DNA of 64,000 nucleotides, taken from assembly GCF_004614195.1 (NCBI RefSeq), contig NZ_SPUM01000107.1:1-64000 (forward strand). The letters are read 5' to 3'. The DNA comes from Massilia horti (GTDB lineage: Bacteria; Pseudomonadota; Gammaproteobacteria; Burkholderiales; Burkholderiaceae_D). The stretch's first letter is position 1, and each line of letters begins with the position of its first letter. Positions 51,500-60,433 of this stretch are shown one piece after another. A program made the position numbers and the translations under genes. The notes under the pieces are model-generated. The model had not been told where the DNA came from. It worked only from the letters and a program-made list of their open reading frames with translations, and ran no database searches.

Positions 51500-52618
51500 A
51501 TGGACAACGTGGACACGGCGACCCGGCAACTGATGGCGGAGAATGAAAGCCTGCGCGCACGCATGGCCCAGATGGCGGCACAGGCCGAATACAACCATGA
51601 GATCATGCGCCGCCACCAGGCGTTCGACCTGCAGATCGTCGCCGCCGCCACCTTCGAGGAGCTGGTCGGCACGATCCTGCGCACGCTGCCGGTGATCTCC
51701 GAGCTGGACACCGTCACGCTGTCGCTGGTCGACCCGGACGCCGACATCCATACCGTCATGCTCAAGCTGGGCGTCCAGTTCGACGCGTTCCCGGGCCTGC
51801 TGTTTTGCGCGAGCGCGGACGATCTCGACTTCGAGCGGGGACCAAGTGACGTGCCCCGGCCGCGCCTGGGGCCGTTCGCGCCCGCCACGCATCGCGCCGC
51901 GTTTCCGCATCCGCCCCAAGGACTGCAGAGCGTGGCGCTGGTGCCGCTGCTGCGCAACAAGCGCCTGATCGGCAGCCTGAACCTGGGCAGCCTTGATCCC
52001 GCGCGCTTCACGCCGGCGCTGGGCACCGATTTTATCGAACACATGGCCTCGATCATCGCGATCTGCCTGGAGAACGTGATCAGCAACGAGATGCTCAAGT
52101 ACATCGGGCTGACCGACGCGCTCACAGGCGTGTACAACCGGCGCTACATCGACCGCCGGCTGGTCGAAGAGATCGCACGGGCGCGGCGCCAGCAGTACCG
52201 CGTCTCGTGCATGTACATCGACATCGACCACTTCAAGCAGGTCAACGACACGGTCGGGCACCAGGGCGGGGACGACGTGCTGCGCGAAGTCGCCGCGCGC
52301 ATCAAGGCCGAGCTGCGCATGTCGGACGCGCTGGCGCGTTTCGGCGGCGAAGAGTTCGTGGTGCTGCTGATCGATGCAGACCTCGACAGCGCGAGCCGGG
52401 TGGCGAACCGGATTCGCGCCAGCGTGGCCAACGCGCCGGTCCAGCTGGCCAGCGGGGAGCTGGTGTCGGTGTCGGTGTCGATTGGGGTCGCCACATTGGA
52501 CGATTTCGAGCGCGACCACGCGATCGAGGGCGTGGCCCAGGCGCTGGTGGCGCAGGCCGATTCGGCGCTGTATCAGGCCAAGGAGAGCGGGCGTAATCGG
52601 GTGGTGGCCAGTACCTGA
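51500..52618 (+). CDS. Diguanylate cyclase with N-terminal DUF484/GAF-type domain
   Basis: 372-aa protein starting MDNVDTATRQLMAENESLRARMAQM, a coiled-coil N-terminus, then a GAF/DUF484-like sensor (about 40-190) and a GGDEF domain (about 200-370). The active site is GGEEF (about 281-285) and the I-site RMSD lies five residues upstream, so product inhibition is expected. ATG 51500 has AAGGG 6 nt upstream. Signal unknown. It ends in a convergent region with a bidirectional terminator shared with the S8 protease gene. Confidence 0.92.
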   Translation: MDNVDTATRQLMAENESLRARMAQMAAQAEYNHEIMRRHQAFDLQIVAAATFEELVGTILRTLPVISELDTVTLSLVDPDADIHTVMLKLGVQFDAFPGLLFCASADDLDFERGPSDVPRPRLGPFAPATHRAAFPHPPQGLQSVALVPLLRNKRLIGSLNLGSLDPARFTPALGTDFIEHMASIIAICLENVISNEMLKYIGLTDALTGVYNRRYIDRRLVEEIARARRQQYRVSCMYIDIDHFKQVNDTVGHQGGDDVLREVAARIKAELRMSDALARFGGEEFVVLLIDADLDSASRVANRIRASVANAPVQLASGELVSVSVSIGVATLDDFERDHAIEGVAQALVAQADSALYQAKESGRNRVVAST

Positions 52619-52681
52619 TGCGGGTTCCGTCATTTGCATGCGTGAACGCACATGACGGGCGCCGGCGGATCGCGTGCGTTG

Positions 52682-52709
52682 ACCGCGTGCGCACAGGTGC
52701 GCACGCGGT
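52682..52709. repeat. GTGCGCAC-type palindrome between DGC and S8 protease genes
   Basis: 13-bp arms ACCGCGTGCGCAC / GTGCGCACGCGGT around a 2-nt centre. It shares the core of the large repeat at 12670-12775 and the palindromes at 58 and 54912. Confidence 0.8.
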
Positions 52710-52738
52710 ACGTTTGCATACCGCCGGCTTTGAACGAA

Positions 52739-52766
52739 AAAAGGCCGCGATCACTCGCGGCCTTTT
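52739..52766. terminator. Bidirectional rho-independent terminator
   Basis: Stem AAGGCCGCGA / TCGCGGCCTT (52741-52750, 52755-52764) with TCAC loop, preceded by an A-run and followed by TTTT, so it can stop the diguanylate cyclase transcript (rightward) and the S8 protease transcript (leftward). Confidence 0.9.
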
Positions 52767-52796
52767 CGCATGCCAGGGGTGCTGTCAGCGCACCGA

Positions 52797-54596
52797 TTAC
52801 CAGACAAGCTTGAGCGTGTACTTGCCGCTCGTCGACCCGGTGCCGCCGCTGTAGTACACCACGCGGATGTAGGCGGACGCACTGGTGGTGCCATTGTTGA
52901 TGACCGCCGTGGAATCGACCGCTCCCGCGCCGTTGGTGCTGCTCGTCACCAGTGTGCCGGCGCTGTTGTAGATGTACAGGTCGTAGTCGGCGGTGCTCGA
53001 GCCCGGCGTCAGCGTCGAGGTCAGGGTCTTCCCGGCCGGCAGCTGGACCAGGAAGTAGTCGGTGTCGGTGGTGCTGCCCATGTTGCCGTTCACGACCGTG
53101 CCGCTGGTGGTCACGCTGTTGGCGGTCCCCATCGTGTTGTTCGGCTCGACCTCGTTATAGGTCGACCCCGATCCTCCCGTCGCGGCCGCCACAGCAGCGG
53201 CCGCATCGACGATGCCGGCGCCGCATTGGCTGCAGGTGCCCGGGAAGGGCCGCGCGCTGCTCTTGAGCTTGCTCGCAACCTCATCCGGCGTCAGGCTCGG
53301 ATTGACCGCCAACATCAGCGCGACCGTGCCGGCGACGTGCGGCGTCGCCATGGAGGTGCCCATGTACGAGGCATAGCTGTCCGCACCCGGCGCCTTCAGG
53401 CCCGCGTTGAGGGTGGACAGGATGCCGTTGCCGGTCCCGCTGTCGCCGCCCGGCGCGGCCACGGCCACCACCGAGCCATAGTTCGAATACGACGCCTTGC
53501 TGCCCGAGCGGTTGGTGGCCGCCACGGTGATCACGCCGGCGCAGTTGGCCGGGCTGGCGTTGCTGGCGTTGACGTTCGAGTTGCCGGCCGCGACCACGAC
53601 CACCGTGCCGCGCGAACGCGCGCCGTTGATCGCGTTCTGCGTCGTGGTGTCGCAGGCGCCGCTGCCGCCGAGCGACATGTTGATCACCTGCGCCTTGTTG
53701 GCATTGGCCGGCACCCCGCTGACCGTGCCGCCCGAGGCCCAGATGATGCCGTCGGCGATGTCGGAGGTGTAGCCGCCGCACTTGCCCAGCACGCGCACCG
53801 GGACGATCTTGGCGTTGAATGCCACCCCGGCCACGCCGGTGCTGTTGTTGGTCAGCGCCGCGATCGTGCCGGCCACGTGGGTGCCGTGCCAGCTCGAATT
53901 CGAGGCCGAAGAGCCGGCGCCGCATTCGCCCGCGTTCACCCCGTCGCCCGGGTCGGACGCATCGCTGTCGCGGCCGTTGCCGTCATTGGCCACGGCGAGG
54001 TCGGAGATGAAATCGTAGCCCGGCAGGATCTGGCCGGACAGGTCCGCGTGCGGCCGGTAGCCGGTGTCGATCACGGCCACCTTGATGCCGGTGCCGGTCG
54101 ACTTGTCCCATGCCGGCGGCAGGTTCAGGCCGCCCGTGGCTTCGAAGTAGTGCCATTGCTCGCCGTAGCGCGTGTCGTTCGGGATGAAGAGCGGCGTCAT
54201 GATCCGGTCCGGCTCGGCATACTCCACCGATGGGTCGCGCATCATCAATTCGGCCGCCAGCGCCTTCGCCTGGTCCAGCGACATCGTTTGATTCAGCTTG
54301 AAGACATGGGCACCGGTGGCGATGCTGTGCAGTACCTGCATCTTCATGCCGAACTGCTGGCCGGCGCGGTCGATGATCGCCTGGCGCGCGGCGCTGATCG
54401 CCGCCGCCTTGGCCGGCCCTTTGCCGGCGGGGACCGAGTCCTTGTACTTGACGATCATGCGGTCGGTGTGCAGCACGAACTGCTGCGCGGGCGCAGCGTC
54501 GGCAACTGCCGCCATTGCCGTGGCCGAACCAGCGCCGATGACAGCCGCAACGCACAGCTTCAAAACAGTGAAACTCAGGGAATGCCTTGATTGCAT
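52797..54596 (-). CDS. S8 family subtilisin-like serine protease with PPC domain
   Basis: 599-aa secreted protease. Signal peptide (about 1-29), an I9-type propeptide containing DRMIVKYKDSVPAG and HVFKLNQTMSL, then a catalytic domain with Asp in VAVIDTGYRPHADL, His in WHGTHVAGTIAAL, oxyanion Asn in VVVAAGNSN and Ser in MGTSMATPHVAG; a C-terminal PPC domain (about 490-599; YNEVEPNNTMGTANSV, DTDYFLVQLPAG, YDLYIYN) probably guides secretion. All catalytic residues are present. A paralogue in the same orientation lies upstream at 54960-56504. Confidence 0.95.
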   Translation of the reverse strand: MQSRHSLSFTVLKLCVAAVIGAGSATAMAAVADAAPAQQFVLHTDRMIVKYKDSVPAGKGPAKAAAISAARQAIIDRAGQQFGMKMQVLHSIATGAHVFKLNQTMSLDQAKALAAELMMRDPSVEYAEPDRIMTPLFIPNDTRYGEQWHYFEATGGLNLPPAWDKSTGTGIKVAVIDTGYRPHADLSGQILPGYDFISDLAVANDGNGRDSDASDPGDGVNAGECGAGSSASNSSWHGTHVAGTIAALTNNSTGVAGVAFNAKIVPVRVLGKCGGYTSDIADGIIWASGGTVSGVPANANKAQVINMSLGGSGACDTTTQNAINGARSRGTVVVVAAGNSNVNASNASPANCAGVITVAATNRSGSKASYSNYGSVVAVAAPGGDSGTGNGILSTLNAGLKAPGADSYASYMGTSMATPHVAGTVALMLAVNPSLTPDEVASKLKSSARPFPGTCSQCGAGIVDAAAAVAAATGGSGSTYNEVEPNNTMGTANSVTTSGTVVNGNMGSTTDTDYFLVQLPAGKTLTSTLTPGSSTADYDLYIYNSAGTLVTSSTNGAGAVDSTAVINNGTTSASAYIRVVYYSGGTGSTSGKYTLKLVW

Positions 54597-54959
54597 GTGA
54601 TTTCCTTTCGATTTTCCGCAGGCCGTGAGGCCCGAACTGTCGTTATCGATCCGGTGTCGGATCGCCCGTCTCGAAGCGGGCTGATCAGCGTAAATCGAAG
54701 TCGGAAATTTCCTGTCGTTTTTTGATCAGTGTTCGCAAAAAAAATCGTTTGTTCGGTCAAGCTCGGCAGTCACTGAACGATCTTTTCCACCGTCCATTGT
54801 CATTTGAAAACGATAGTTGCGGCATTAGAAATCAGGTTGCCTGATTGACTGGTGAAGATGGCAAGCGAGGCCGCAATAATCGGCGTTTGTCGAAAAAACA
54901 GCGCGGCTCATCGTAGGGTGCGCACAGGTCCTCGGCGGCCCCGCGCCCCCTACGGCATG
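54597..54959. promoter_or_regulatory. Upstream region of the PPC-type S8 protease, with palindromic repeat
   Basis: Contains the block TTTTTTGATCAGTGTTCGCA (starting 54718) that recurs upstream of the second protease, about 120 nt before each start codon, and a TAAATCGAAG match at 54691. At 54912-54954 an imperfect palindrome CGTAGGGTGCGC / GCGCCCCCTACG (one mismatch) of the dispersed GTAGGGTG family closes the gap to the next gene. No coding sequence is evident. Confidence 0.5.
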
Positions 54960-56504
54960 CTACGGCCCCGGACTCGGGGGCGGTCGGGTGCCGTACACGA
55001 CGGTGCCGCTGGCCGTCACGCTGTTGGCGGTCGCCATGCTGTTGTTCGGCTCAACCTCGTTCCGGGTAGGGGGCAGCGTGCTCGTCACGGCCGCCACTGC
55101 CGCCGCCGCATCGACGATGCCGGCGCCGCATTGGTAGCAGGTGCCCGGGAAGGGGCGGGCGCTGCTCTTGAGCAGGCTCGCAACCTCGGCCGGATTCAGG
55201 TACGGATTGACCGACAGCATCAGCGCGACCGTGCCGGACACGTGCGGCGTGGCCATCGAGGTGCCGATGTCGAAGGCATAGGTGTCCGCACCCGGCGTCG
55301 TCAGGCCAGTATTGAACGTGGACAGCACGCCCTCGCCGGTCCCGCTGTCGCCGCCCGGCGCGGCCAAGGCAACCATCACCCCGAAGTTCGAGTACGAGGC
55401 CTTGCTGCCCGAGCGATTGGTGGCCCCCACGGTGATCACCCCGGCGCAGCTGGCCGGGGTGGTGTTGCTGGCGTCGGCGTTCGAGTTGCCTGCCGCGACC
55501 ACCACGATCGTGCTGCGCGAAAGCGCGCTGTTGATCGCGTTCTGGGTCGTGCTGTCGCAGGGGCCGCTGCCGCCGAGCGACATGTTGATCACCTGCGCCG
55601 TGTTGGCATTGGCCGGCACGCCGCTGACCGTGCCGCCCGAGGCCCAGATGATGCCGTCGGCGATGTCGGACGTGTAGCCGCCGCACCTGCCCAGTACGCG
55701 CACCGGGACGATCTTGGCGTCGAATGCCACGCCGGCCACGCCGATGCTGTTGTTGGTCAGCGCCGCGATCGTGCCGGTCACGTGGGTGCCGTGCCAGCTC
55801 GAGTTCTGGTCTTGTGCCGGCGCGCCGGGGCCGCATTGGCCCGCGAGCGTCCAGTCGCCGGGGTCGGTCGCGTCGCTGTCGCGGCCGCCGCCGTCATTGG
55901 CCATGAAAGGGTCGGAGATGAAATCGTAGCCTTGCAGGATCTGGCCAGCCAGGTCCACATGGGGGCGGTAGCCGGTGTCGACCACGGCGACGTTGATGCC
56001 GTCGCCGGTCGACGTGTCCCAGGCCGCGGGCAAGTCAAGGCCGCCAATGGGCTCGAAGTAGTGCCACTGCTCGTCGAAGAGCGGGTCGTTTGGTATGAAG
56101 AGCGCCTTCATGATCCGATCCGGCTCGGCATACTCCACTTGAGGATCGCGCGCCATCAGGTCGGCCGCCAGCGCCCGCACCTGGTCCAGGGGCATCTTCC
56201 GGTCCAGCTTGAAGACATGGGCGCCGGTGGCGATGCTGTGCAGTACCTGCAACCTTACGCCGAACTGCTGGCCGGAGCGGTCGATCATCGCCTGGCGCGT
56301 GTCACTGATTGGCGCCACTTTGGCCGCCTCCTTGCCGGCCGGGATGGAATCCTTGTACTTGACGATCAGGCGGTCGGTTTGCTGCACGGTCTGCTGGGCG
56401 GGCGCCATGTCCGCAATCGCTTGCGGAGCGGCCGAACCGACGGCGACGACAGCCGCAACGCACAGCTTCAAAACAGTGAAACTCAGGATACGCCTCGATT
56501 TCAT
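54960..56504 (-). CDS. S8 family serine protease, truncated C-terminal PPC domain
   Basis: 514-aa paralogue of the adjacent protease. Signal peptide, propeptide (DRLIVKYKDSIPAG) and catalytic domain are full length with Asp in VAVVDTGYRPHVDL, His in WHGTHVTGTIAAL, Asn in VVVAAGNSN and Ser in IGTSMATPHVSG. The PPC domain starts (NEVEPNNSMATANSVTASGTVV) but ends after YGTRPPPSPGP, where the paralogue continues with DTDYFLV; the stop lies beside a palindromic repeat. The protease core should be functional, but secretion or processing may differ. The pair arose by tandem duplication. Confidence 0.92.
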   Translation of the reverse strand: MKSRRILSFTVLKLCVAAVVAVGSAAPQAIADMAPAQQTVQQTDRLIVKYKDSIPAGKEAAKVAPISDTRQAMIDRSGQQFGVRLQVLHSIATGAHVFKLDRKMPLDQVRALAADLMARDPQVEYAEPDRIMKALFIPNDPLFDEQWHYFEPIGGLDLPAAWDTSTGDGINVAVVDTGYRPHVDLAGQILQGYDFISDPFMANDGGGRDSDATDPGDWTLAGQCGPGAPAQDQNSSWHGTHVTGTIAALTNNSIGVAGVAFDAKIVPVRVLGRCGGYTSDIADGIIWASGGTVSGVPANANTAQVINMSLGGSGPCDSTTQNAINSALSRSTIVVVAAGNSNADASNTTPASCAGVITVGATNRSGSKASYSNFGVMVALAAPGGDSGTGEGVLSTFNTGLTTPGADTYAFDIGTSMATPHVSGTVALMLSVNPYLNPAEVASLLKSSARPFPGTCYQCGAGIVDAAAAVAAVTSTLPPTRNEVEPNNSMATANSVTASGTVVYGTRPPPSPGP

Positions 56505-56799
56505 GGTTTTTCCTTTCGCTGGAGAAGGGGCCTGAACTGTCGTTGTCGGTCCGGCTGTGCCTGACCGCCCGTCTCGAAGCGGACTTTTGAGCCTAAATCG
56601 AAGCGTCCGTGTACTTGTGGTTTTTTGATCAGTCTTCGCAAAAAAATCGGGTGTTTGGTGAAGACCGGCAATGGCGGAGCGATCTCGTCCACCGAAAAAC
56701 GAAGCTTGTGGGAATCAAAGTGCGGGATGCCAAACGCGGCGCAATCCGGCGATTGGAACGAGAAGCGGCAGGGCCGGCATTGCACCGGCCTGCCTGTTG
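56505..56799. promoter_or_regulatory. Upstream region of the second S8 protease
   Basis: Shares several sequence blocks with 54597-54790, including TTTTTTGATCAGTCTTCGCA at 56621-56640 and CTGAACTGTCGTT near the start codon, so the upstream control region was duplicated along with the gene. No terminator for the downstream antiporter gene was recognised. Confidence 0.45.
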
Positions 56800-58776
56800 C
56801 TACAACAGCCGCTCTTCGGCGCGGTTGACCGCGTCCTCCGACCCGCGCAGCACCACCACGTCGCCCAGCAGCAGCTCGATCTCGGGCTTGGGTTCGATGC
56901 GTTCGTTGCCGCGCCTGATGGTGGTCACTTCCGCTCCCAGGTCGTCCAGCTCCAGATCGAGCAGGCGATGCCCGATCGAGCTCGCGTCGTCGCGCAGCAT
57001 CACGGAGTGCAGCCGGATGTAGGTGTGGTCGTCGCGGATGTCGCTGGTGCCCAGGAAGTGGCCGCGCAGCGAAGCGTAGCGCTCGTCGCGCGCGGCCTGC
57101 ACCCGGTGCACCACGCGCCGCAACGGCACCCCCATCACCACCAGCGCATGCGAGGCCAGCATCAGGCTGCTCTCCAGTGCTTCGGGCACCACCTCGGTGG
57201 CGCCGGCCTTCTTGAGCACGTCCAGTTCGGTGTCGTCGTGCGCCCGCACGATCACCGGCAGGCGCGGCGCCAGCTCGTGCACCAGGCTGAGCACCTTGAG
57301 CGCGGCGCGCGTATCGGCAAAGCTGATCACCAGCGCGCTGGCGCGGTTGATGCCGGCCGCGACCAGGGCTTCGCGCCGGCCGGCGTCGCCGTACGAGACG
57401 TTGGCGCCCGCCGCCTGCGCTTCCTGCACGCGCTCGGGGTCCAGGTCGAGCGCGTGCCACGGCAGCTTCTCCTCGGTCAGCAGCGTGGCCAGGCTTTGCC
57501 CGCTGCGCCCGAAGCCGGCGACGATCACGTGCTTTTGCGCCGCCATCGTGCGCGTGGCGAGCTGGGTGAGCTGGAGCGATTGCAGCATCCATTCGTTGGC
57601 GGCGATCTTCATCGCGATCCAGCCGGAATTGGCGATCACGAACGGCGCAACCAGCATCGACAGCACCATCGAGGCCAGCACCACCTGCATCAGGAACGGC
57701 TCGACCAGGCGCGCGCCCGATGCCAGGTTGAGCAGCACGAAGCCGAATTCGCCGGCCTGCGCCAGCGCCAGGCCCGTGCGCAGCGCCACCCCGAGCGAGG
57801 AGCCGAAGGCGCGCGCCAGGAGCGCGATCAGCGCGAACTTGAGCAGCACCGGCAGCGCCAGGAGGAGCAGCACCAGCCACCAGTTGGCGATCACCAGCTT
57901 CAGGTTGAGCAGCATGCCGATGGTGATGAAGAACAGCCCGAGCAGCACGTCGCGGAACGGCTTGATGTCTTCCTCCACCTGGTGCTTGTACGGGGTCTCG
58001 GAGATCAGCATGCCGGCCACGAACGCGCCCAGCGCCATCGACAGCCCGGCGCGTTCGGTGATCCAGGCCGCGCCCAGGGTCACCAGCAGCACGTTGAGCA
58101 TGAACAGTTCCTGCGAGCGGCGCTTGACCACCGAGGTGAACCACTGGCCCATCAGCTTCTGGCCAACGACCAGCAGCAGCAACAGCACCAGCGCCGCCTT
58201 GAGCGCGGCCCAGCCCAGCGTGACGGCGAGCTGTTCCGGCGGTTCGGCCAGCGACGGGATCATGATCAAGAGCGGCACCACCGCGAGGTCCTGGAACAGC
58301 AGGATGCCGATGATGCGGCGTCCATGGTCGCTGGAGAGCTCCAGCCGCTCGGTCAGCAGCTTGGACACGATCGCGGTGGAGGACATCGCCAGCGCACCGC
58401 CCAGCGCGAACGCGGCCTGCCAGCCGACATGCCATGCCGGCGGCAGGTAGCGCGCGACCAGCCAGCTCACGACCATGGTGGCGACGATCGTGAGCACCAC
58501 CTGCGCCAGCCCGAGCCCGAACACGATGCGGCGCATCGCGCGCAATTGTGCAAGAGAAAACTCGAGGCCGATCGAGAACATCAGGAACACGACGCCGAAT
58601 TCGGCGAGCGCGTGGGTGGCGGTATCATTCTCGGCCAGGGCCAGCGCGTGCGGGCCGATCAACACGCCCACGGCAAGATAGCCGAGCATGGGCGGCAGGT
58701 GCAGCATCCTGAATGCCACCACGCCCAGTACGGCGCTGAATAACAGGAGGAGAGTCAGTTCAAGTCCTGAGACCAT
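56800..58776 (-). CDS. CPA2-family cation/proton antiporter with TrkA domains
   Basis: 658-aa inner-membrane K+(or Na+)/H+ antiporter of the KefB/YbaL type. About 12 transmembrane helices in residues 1-390 include MLGYLAVGVLIGPHAL and LAQAGEFGFVLLNL; a cytoplasmic TrkA-N (Rossmann; VIVAGFGRSGQSLATLL, about 415-530) and TrkA-C domain (about 570-655; LRDDASSIGHRLLDLEL) follow. Glutathione-gated KefB needs a partner KefG, which is not nearby, so YbaL-like function is more likely. It diverges from kdsD. Confidence 0.9.
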   Translation of the reverse strand: MVSGLELTLLLLFSAVLGVVAFRMLHLPPMLGYLAVGVLIGPHALALAENDTATHALAEFGVVFLMFSIGLEFSLAQLRAMRRIVFGLGLAQVVLTIVATMVVSWLVARYLPPAWHVGWQAAFALGGALAMSSTAIVSKLLTERLELSSDHGRRIIGILLFQDLAVVPLLIMIPSLAEPPEQLAVTLGWAALKAALVLLLLLVVGQKLMGQWFTSVVKRRSQELFMLNVLLVTLGAAWITERAGLSMALGAFVAGMLISETPYKHQVEEDIKPFRDVLLGLFFITIGMLLNLKLVIANWWLVLLLLALPVLLKFALIALLARAFGSSLGVALRTGLALAQAGEFGFVLLNLASGARLVEPFLMQVVLASMVLSMLVAPFVIANSGWIAMKIAANEWMLQSLQLTQLATRTMAAQKHVIVAGFGRSGQSLATLLTEEKLPWHALDLDPERVQEAQAAGANVSYGDAGRREALVAAGINRASALVISFADTRAALKVLSLVHELAPRLPVIVRAHDDTELDVLKKAGATEVVPEALESSLMLASHALVVMGVPLRRVVHRVQAARDERYASLRGHFLGTSDIRDDHTYIRLHSVMLRDDASSIGHRLLDLELDDLGAEVTTIRRGNERIEPKPEIELLLGDVVVLRGSEDAVNRAEERLL

Positions 58777-58871
58777 GCGCCCGCTTCGAATAGGGAAAGA
58801 GAGTGGATTAATGCGATGTTTGTTACGACTGGCAAGTTTTTTGCTTTCCCAATTCGTTTATACTTTCAGGC

Positions 58872-59894
58872 ATGAGTGTAACCCATGAAAAAACAATGCT
58901 GAAAAGTTTCGACGACAACCAAGCCCAGCGCGCGCTGCAACTGGCGCGCGAGACGCTCGCGATCGAAGCCGACGCGATCCGCGCGTTGCATGAACGCATC
59001 GGGGATGATGACGGCGTGGCGCGCGCGGTCGCGGTGCTGTTTTCCTGCACCGGGCGCGTGGTGGTGTCGGGCATCGGCAAATCCGGCCATATCGGCCGCA
59101 AGATCGCGGCCACGCTGGCTTCGACCGGCACGCCGGCGATGTTCGTCCATCCTGCCGAGGCGGCCCATGGCGACCTGGGCATGGTCACGGCCCAGGATGC
59201 GTTTATCGCCATCTCCAATTCTGGGGAGTCGTCCGAGCTGATGGAAATCCTGCCGGTGGTCAAGCGCATGGGCACGCCCCTGATCGCGATGACCGGCCGC
59301 CCCGGCTCGCGCCTGGCGCAGCTGGCCGACGTGCACCTGGATATTTCGGTGGCCAAGGAGGCCTGCCCGCTGAACCTGGCGCCGACCGCCAGCACCACCG
59401 TCACCCTGGCGATGGGCGACGCGCTGGCCGTGGCGCTCTTGGACGCGCGCGGCTTCAAGGAAGACGACTTCGCGCGTTCGCACCCGGGCGGCGCGCTGGG
59501 CCGGCGCCTGCTCACCCACGTGCGCGACGTGATGCGCAGCGGCGACGCGGTGCCAAGCGTGACGCCGGATGTGCCGCTGGCGCGCGCGCTGGTGGAGGTG
59601 AGCCACAAGGGCATGGGCATGACCGCCGTGGTTGACCAAGACCGTCGCCCGATCGGGGTGTTCACCGACGGCGACCTGCGCCGCCTGGTCGAGCGCGTGC
59701 AGGATTTTTCCACGCTGACCATCCGCGACGTGATGCACGAGAACCCGCGCCGGGTGCGCCCGGAACAGCTGGCGGTGGACGCGGTCGCGATCATGGAAGA
59801 ATTCCGCATCAACCAGATGCTGGTGGTCGACGCCGACGACCGGCTGGTCGGCGCCCTGCACATCCACGACCTGACCCGCGCCAAGGTGATCTGA
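58872..59894 (+). CDS. kdsD: D-arabinose 5-phosphate isomerase KdsD
   Basis: Converts ribulose 5-phosphate to arabinose 5-phosphate for Kdo synthesis. The 340-aa protein has a SIS domain (about 45-180) with GIGKSGHIGRKIAATLASTG, HPAEAAHGDLGMV and SNSGES, and two CBS domains (about 212-270 and 280-336). The ATG at 58872 has only a weak AGG upstream; the ATG at 58896 is an alternative. The stop overlaps kdsC by one base. First gene of the Kdo/LPS-export operon. Confidence 0.93.
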   Translation: MSVTHEKTMLKSFDDNQAQRALQLARETLAIEADAIRALHERIGDDDGVARAVAVLFSCTGRVVVSGIGKSGHIGRKIAATLASTGTPAMFVHPAEAAHGDLGMVTAQDAFIAISNSGESSELMEILPVVKRMGTPLIAMTGRPGSRLAQLADVHLDISVAKEACPLNLAPTASTTVTLAMGDALAVALLDARGFKEDDFARSHPGGALGRRLLTHVRDVMRSGDAVPSVTPDVPLARALVEVSHKGMGMTAVVDQDRRPIGVFTDGDLRRLVERVQDFSTLTIRDVMHENPRRVRPEQLAVDAVAIMEEFRINQMLVVDADDRLVGALHIHDLTRAKVI

Positions 59895-60427
59895 TGGTGA
59901 CCCAGCTCGAACACATCCAGCGGGCCGCGCGCGTGAAGGTCATGATCTTCGACGTGGACGGCGTGCTGACCGACGGCAGCCTGACCTACGGGCCGGAAGG
60001 CGAGGTCACCAAGACCTTTTACGTGCTCGACGGCCTGGGTATCCAGCTGCTGAACAGGACCGGCGTGCAGACCGCGATCATCAGCGCCCGCAATTCGCCG
60101 ATCGTGGTCAAGCGCGCGGCCGACCTGGGCATCACCCATGTGTTCCAGGGCCAGCACGACAAACGCCTGGCGTTCGCCGCGCTGCTGGAAAAGACCGGGG
60201 TCAGCGCCGAGCAATGCGGCTACATCGGCGACGACGTGATCGACCTGCCGCTGTTCACGCGCGTCGGCCTGGCCGTCACGGTGCCCAGCGGGCATCCGGA
60301 AGTGCAGCACCGCGCGCACTACGTGACCAAGAACCCGGGCGGGCGCGGCGCCGTGCGCGAGGTGTGCGACATGGTGATGCGGGCGCAGGGCACCTACGAG
60401 CAGGCGCTCGCGCCTTATTTCGGCTGA
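59894..60427 (+). CDS. kdsC: 3-deoxy-D-manno-octulosonate 8-phosphate phosphatase KdsC
   Basis: HAD-superfamily type C0 phosphatase that releases Kdo. The 177-aa protein has motif I FDVDGVLTDG (about 19-28), motif II in ISARNSP, Lys in QGQHDKRLAF and motif IV YIGDDVIDLP. The length matches cap-less tetrameric KdsC. ATG overlaps the kdsD stop (TGATG). Confidence 0.96.
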   Translation: MVTQLEHIQRAARVKVMIFDVDGVLTDGSLTYGPEGEVTKTFYVLDGLGIQLLNRTGVQTAIISARNSPIVVKRAADLGITHVFQGQHDKRLAFAALLEKTGVSAEQCGYIGDDVIDLPLFTRVGLAVTVPSGHPEVQHRAHYVTKNPGGRGAVREVCDMVMRAQGTYEQALAPYFG

Positions 60428-60433
60428 AAGGCC

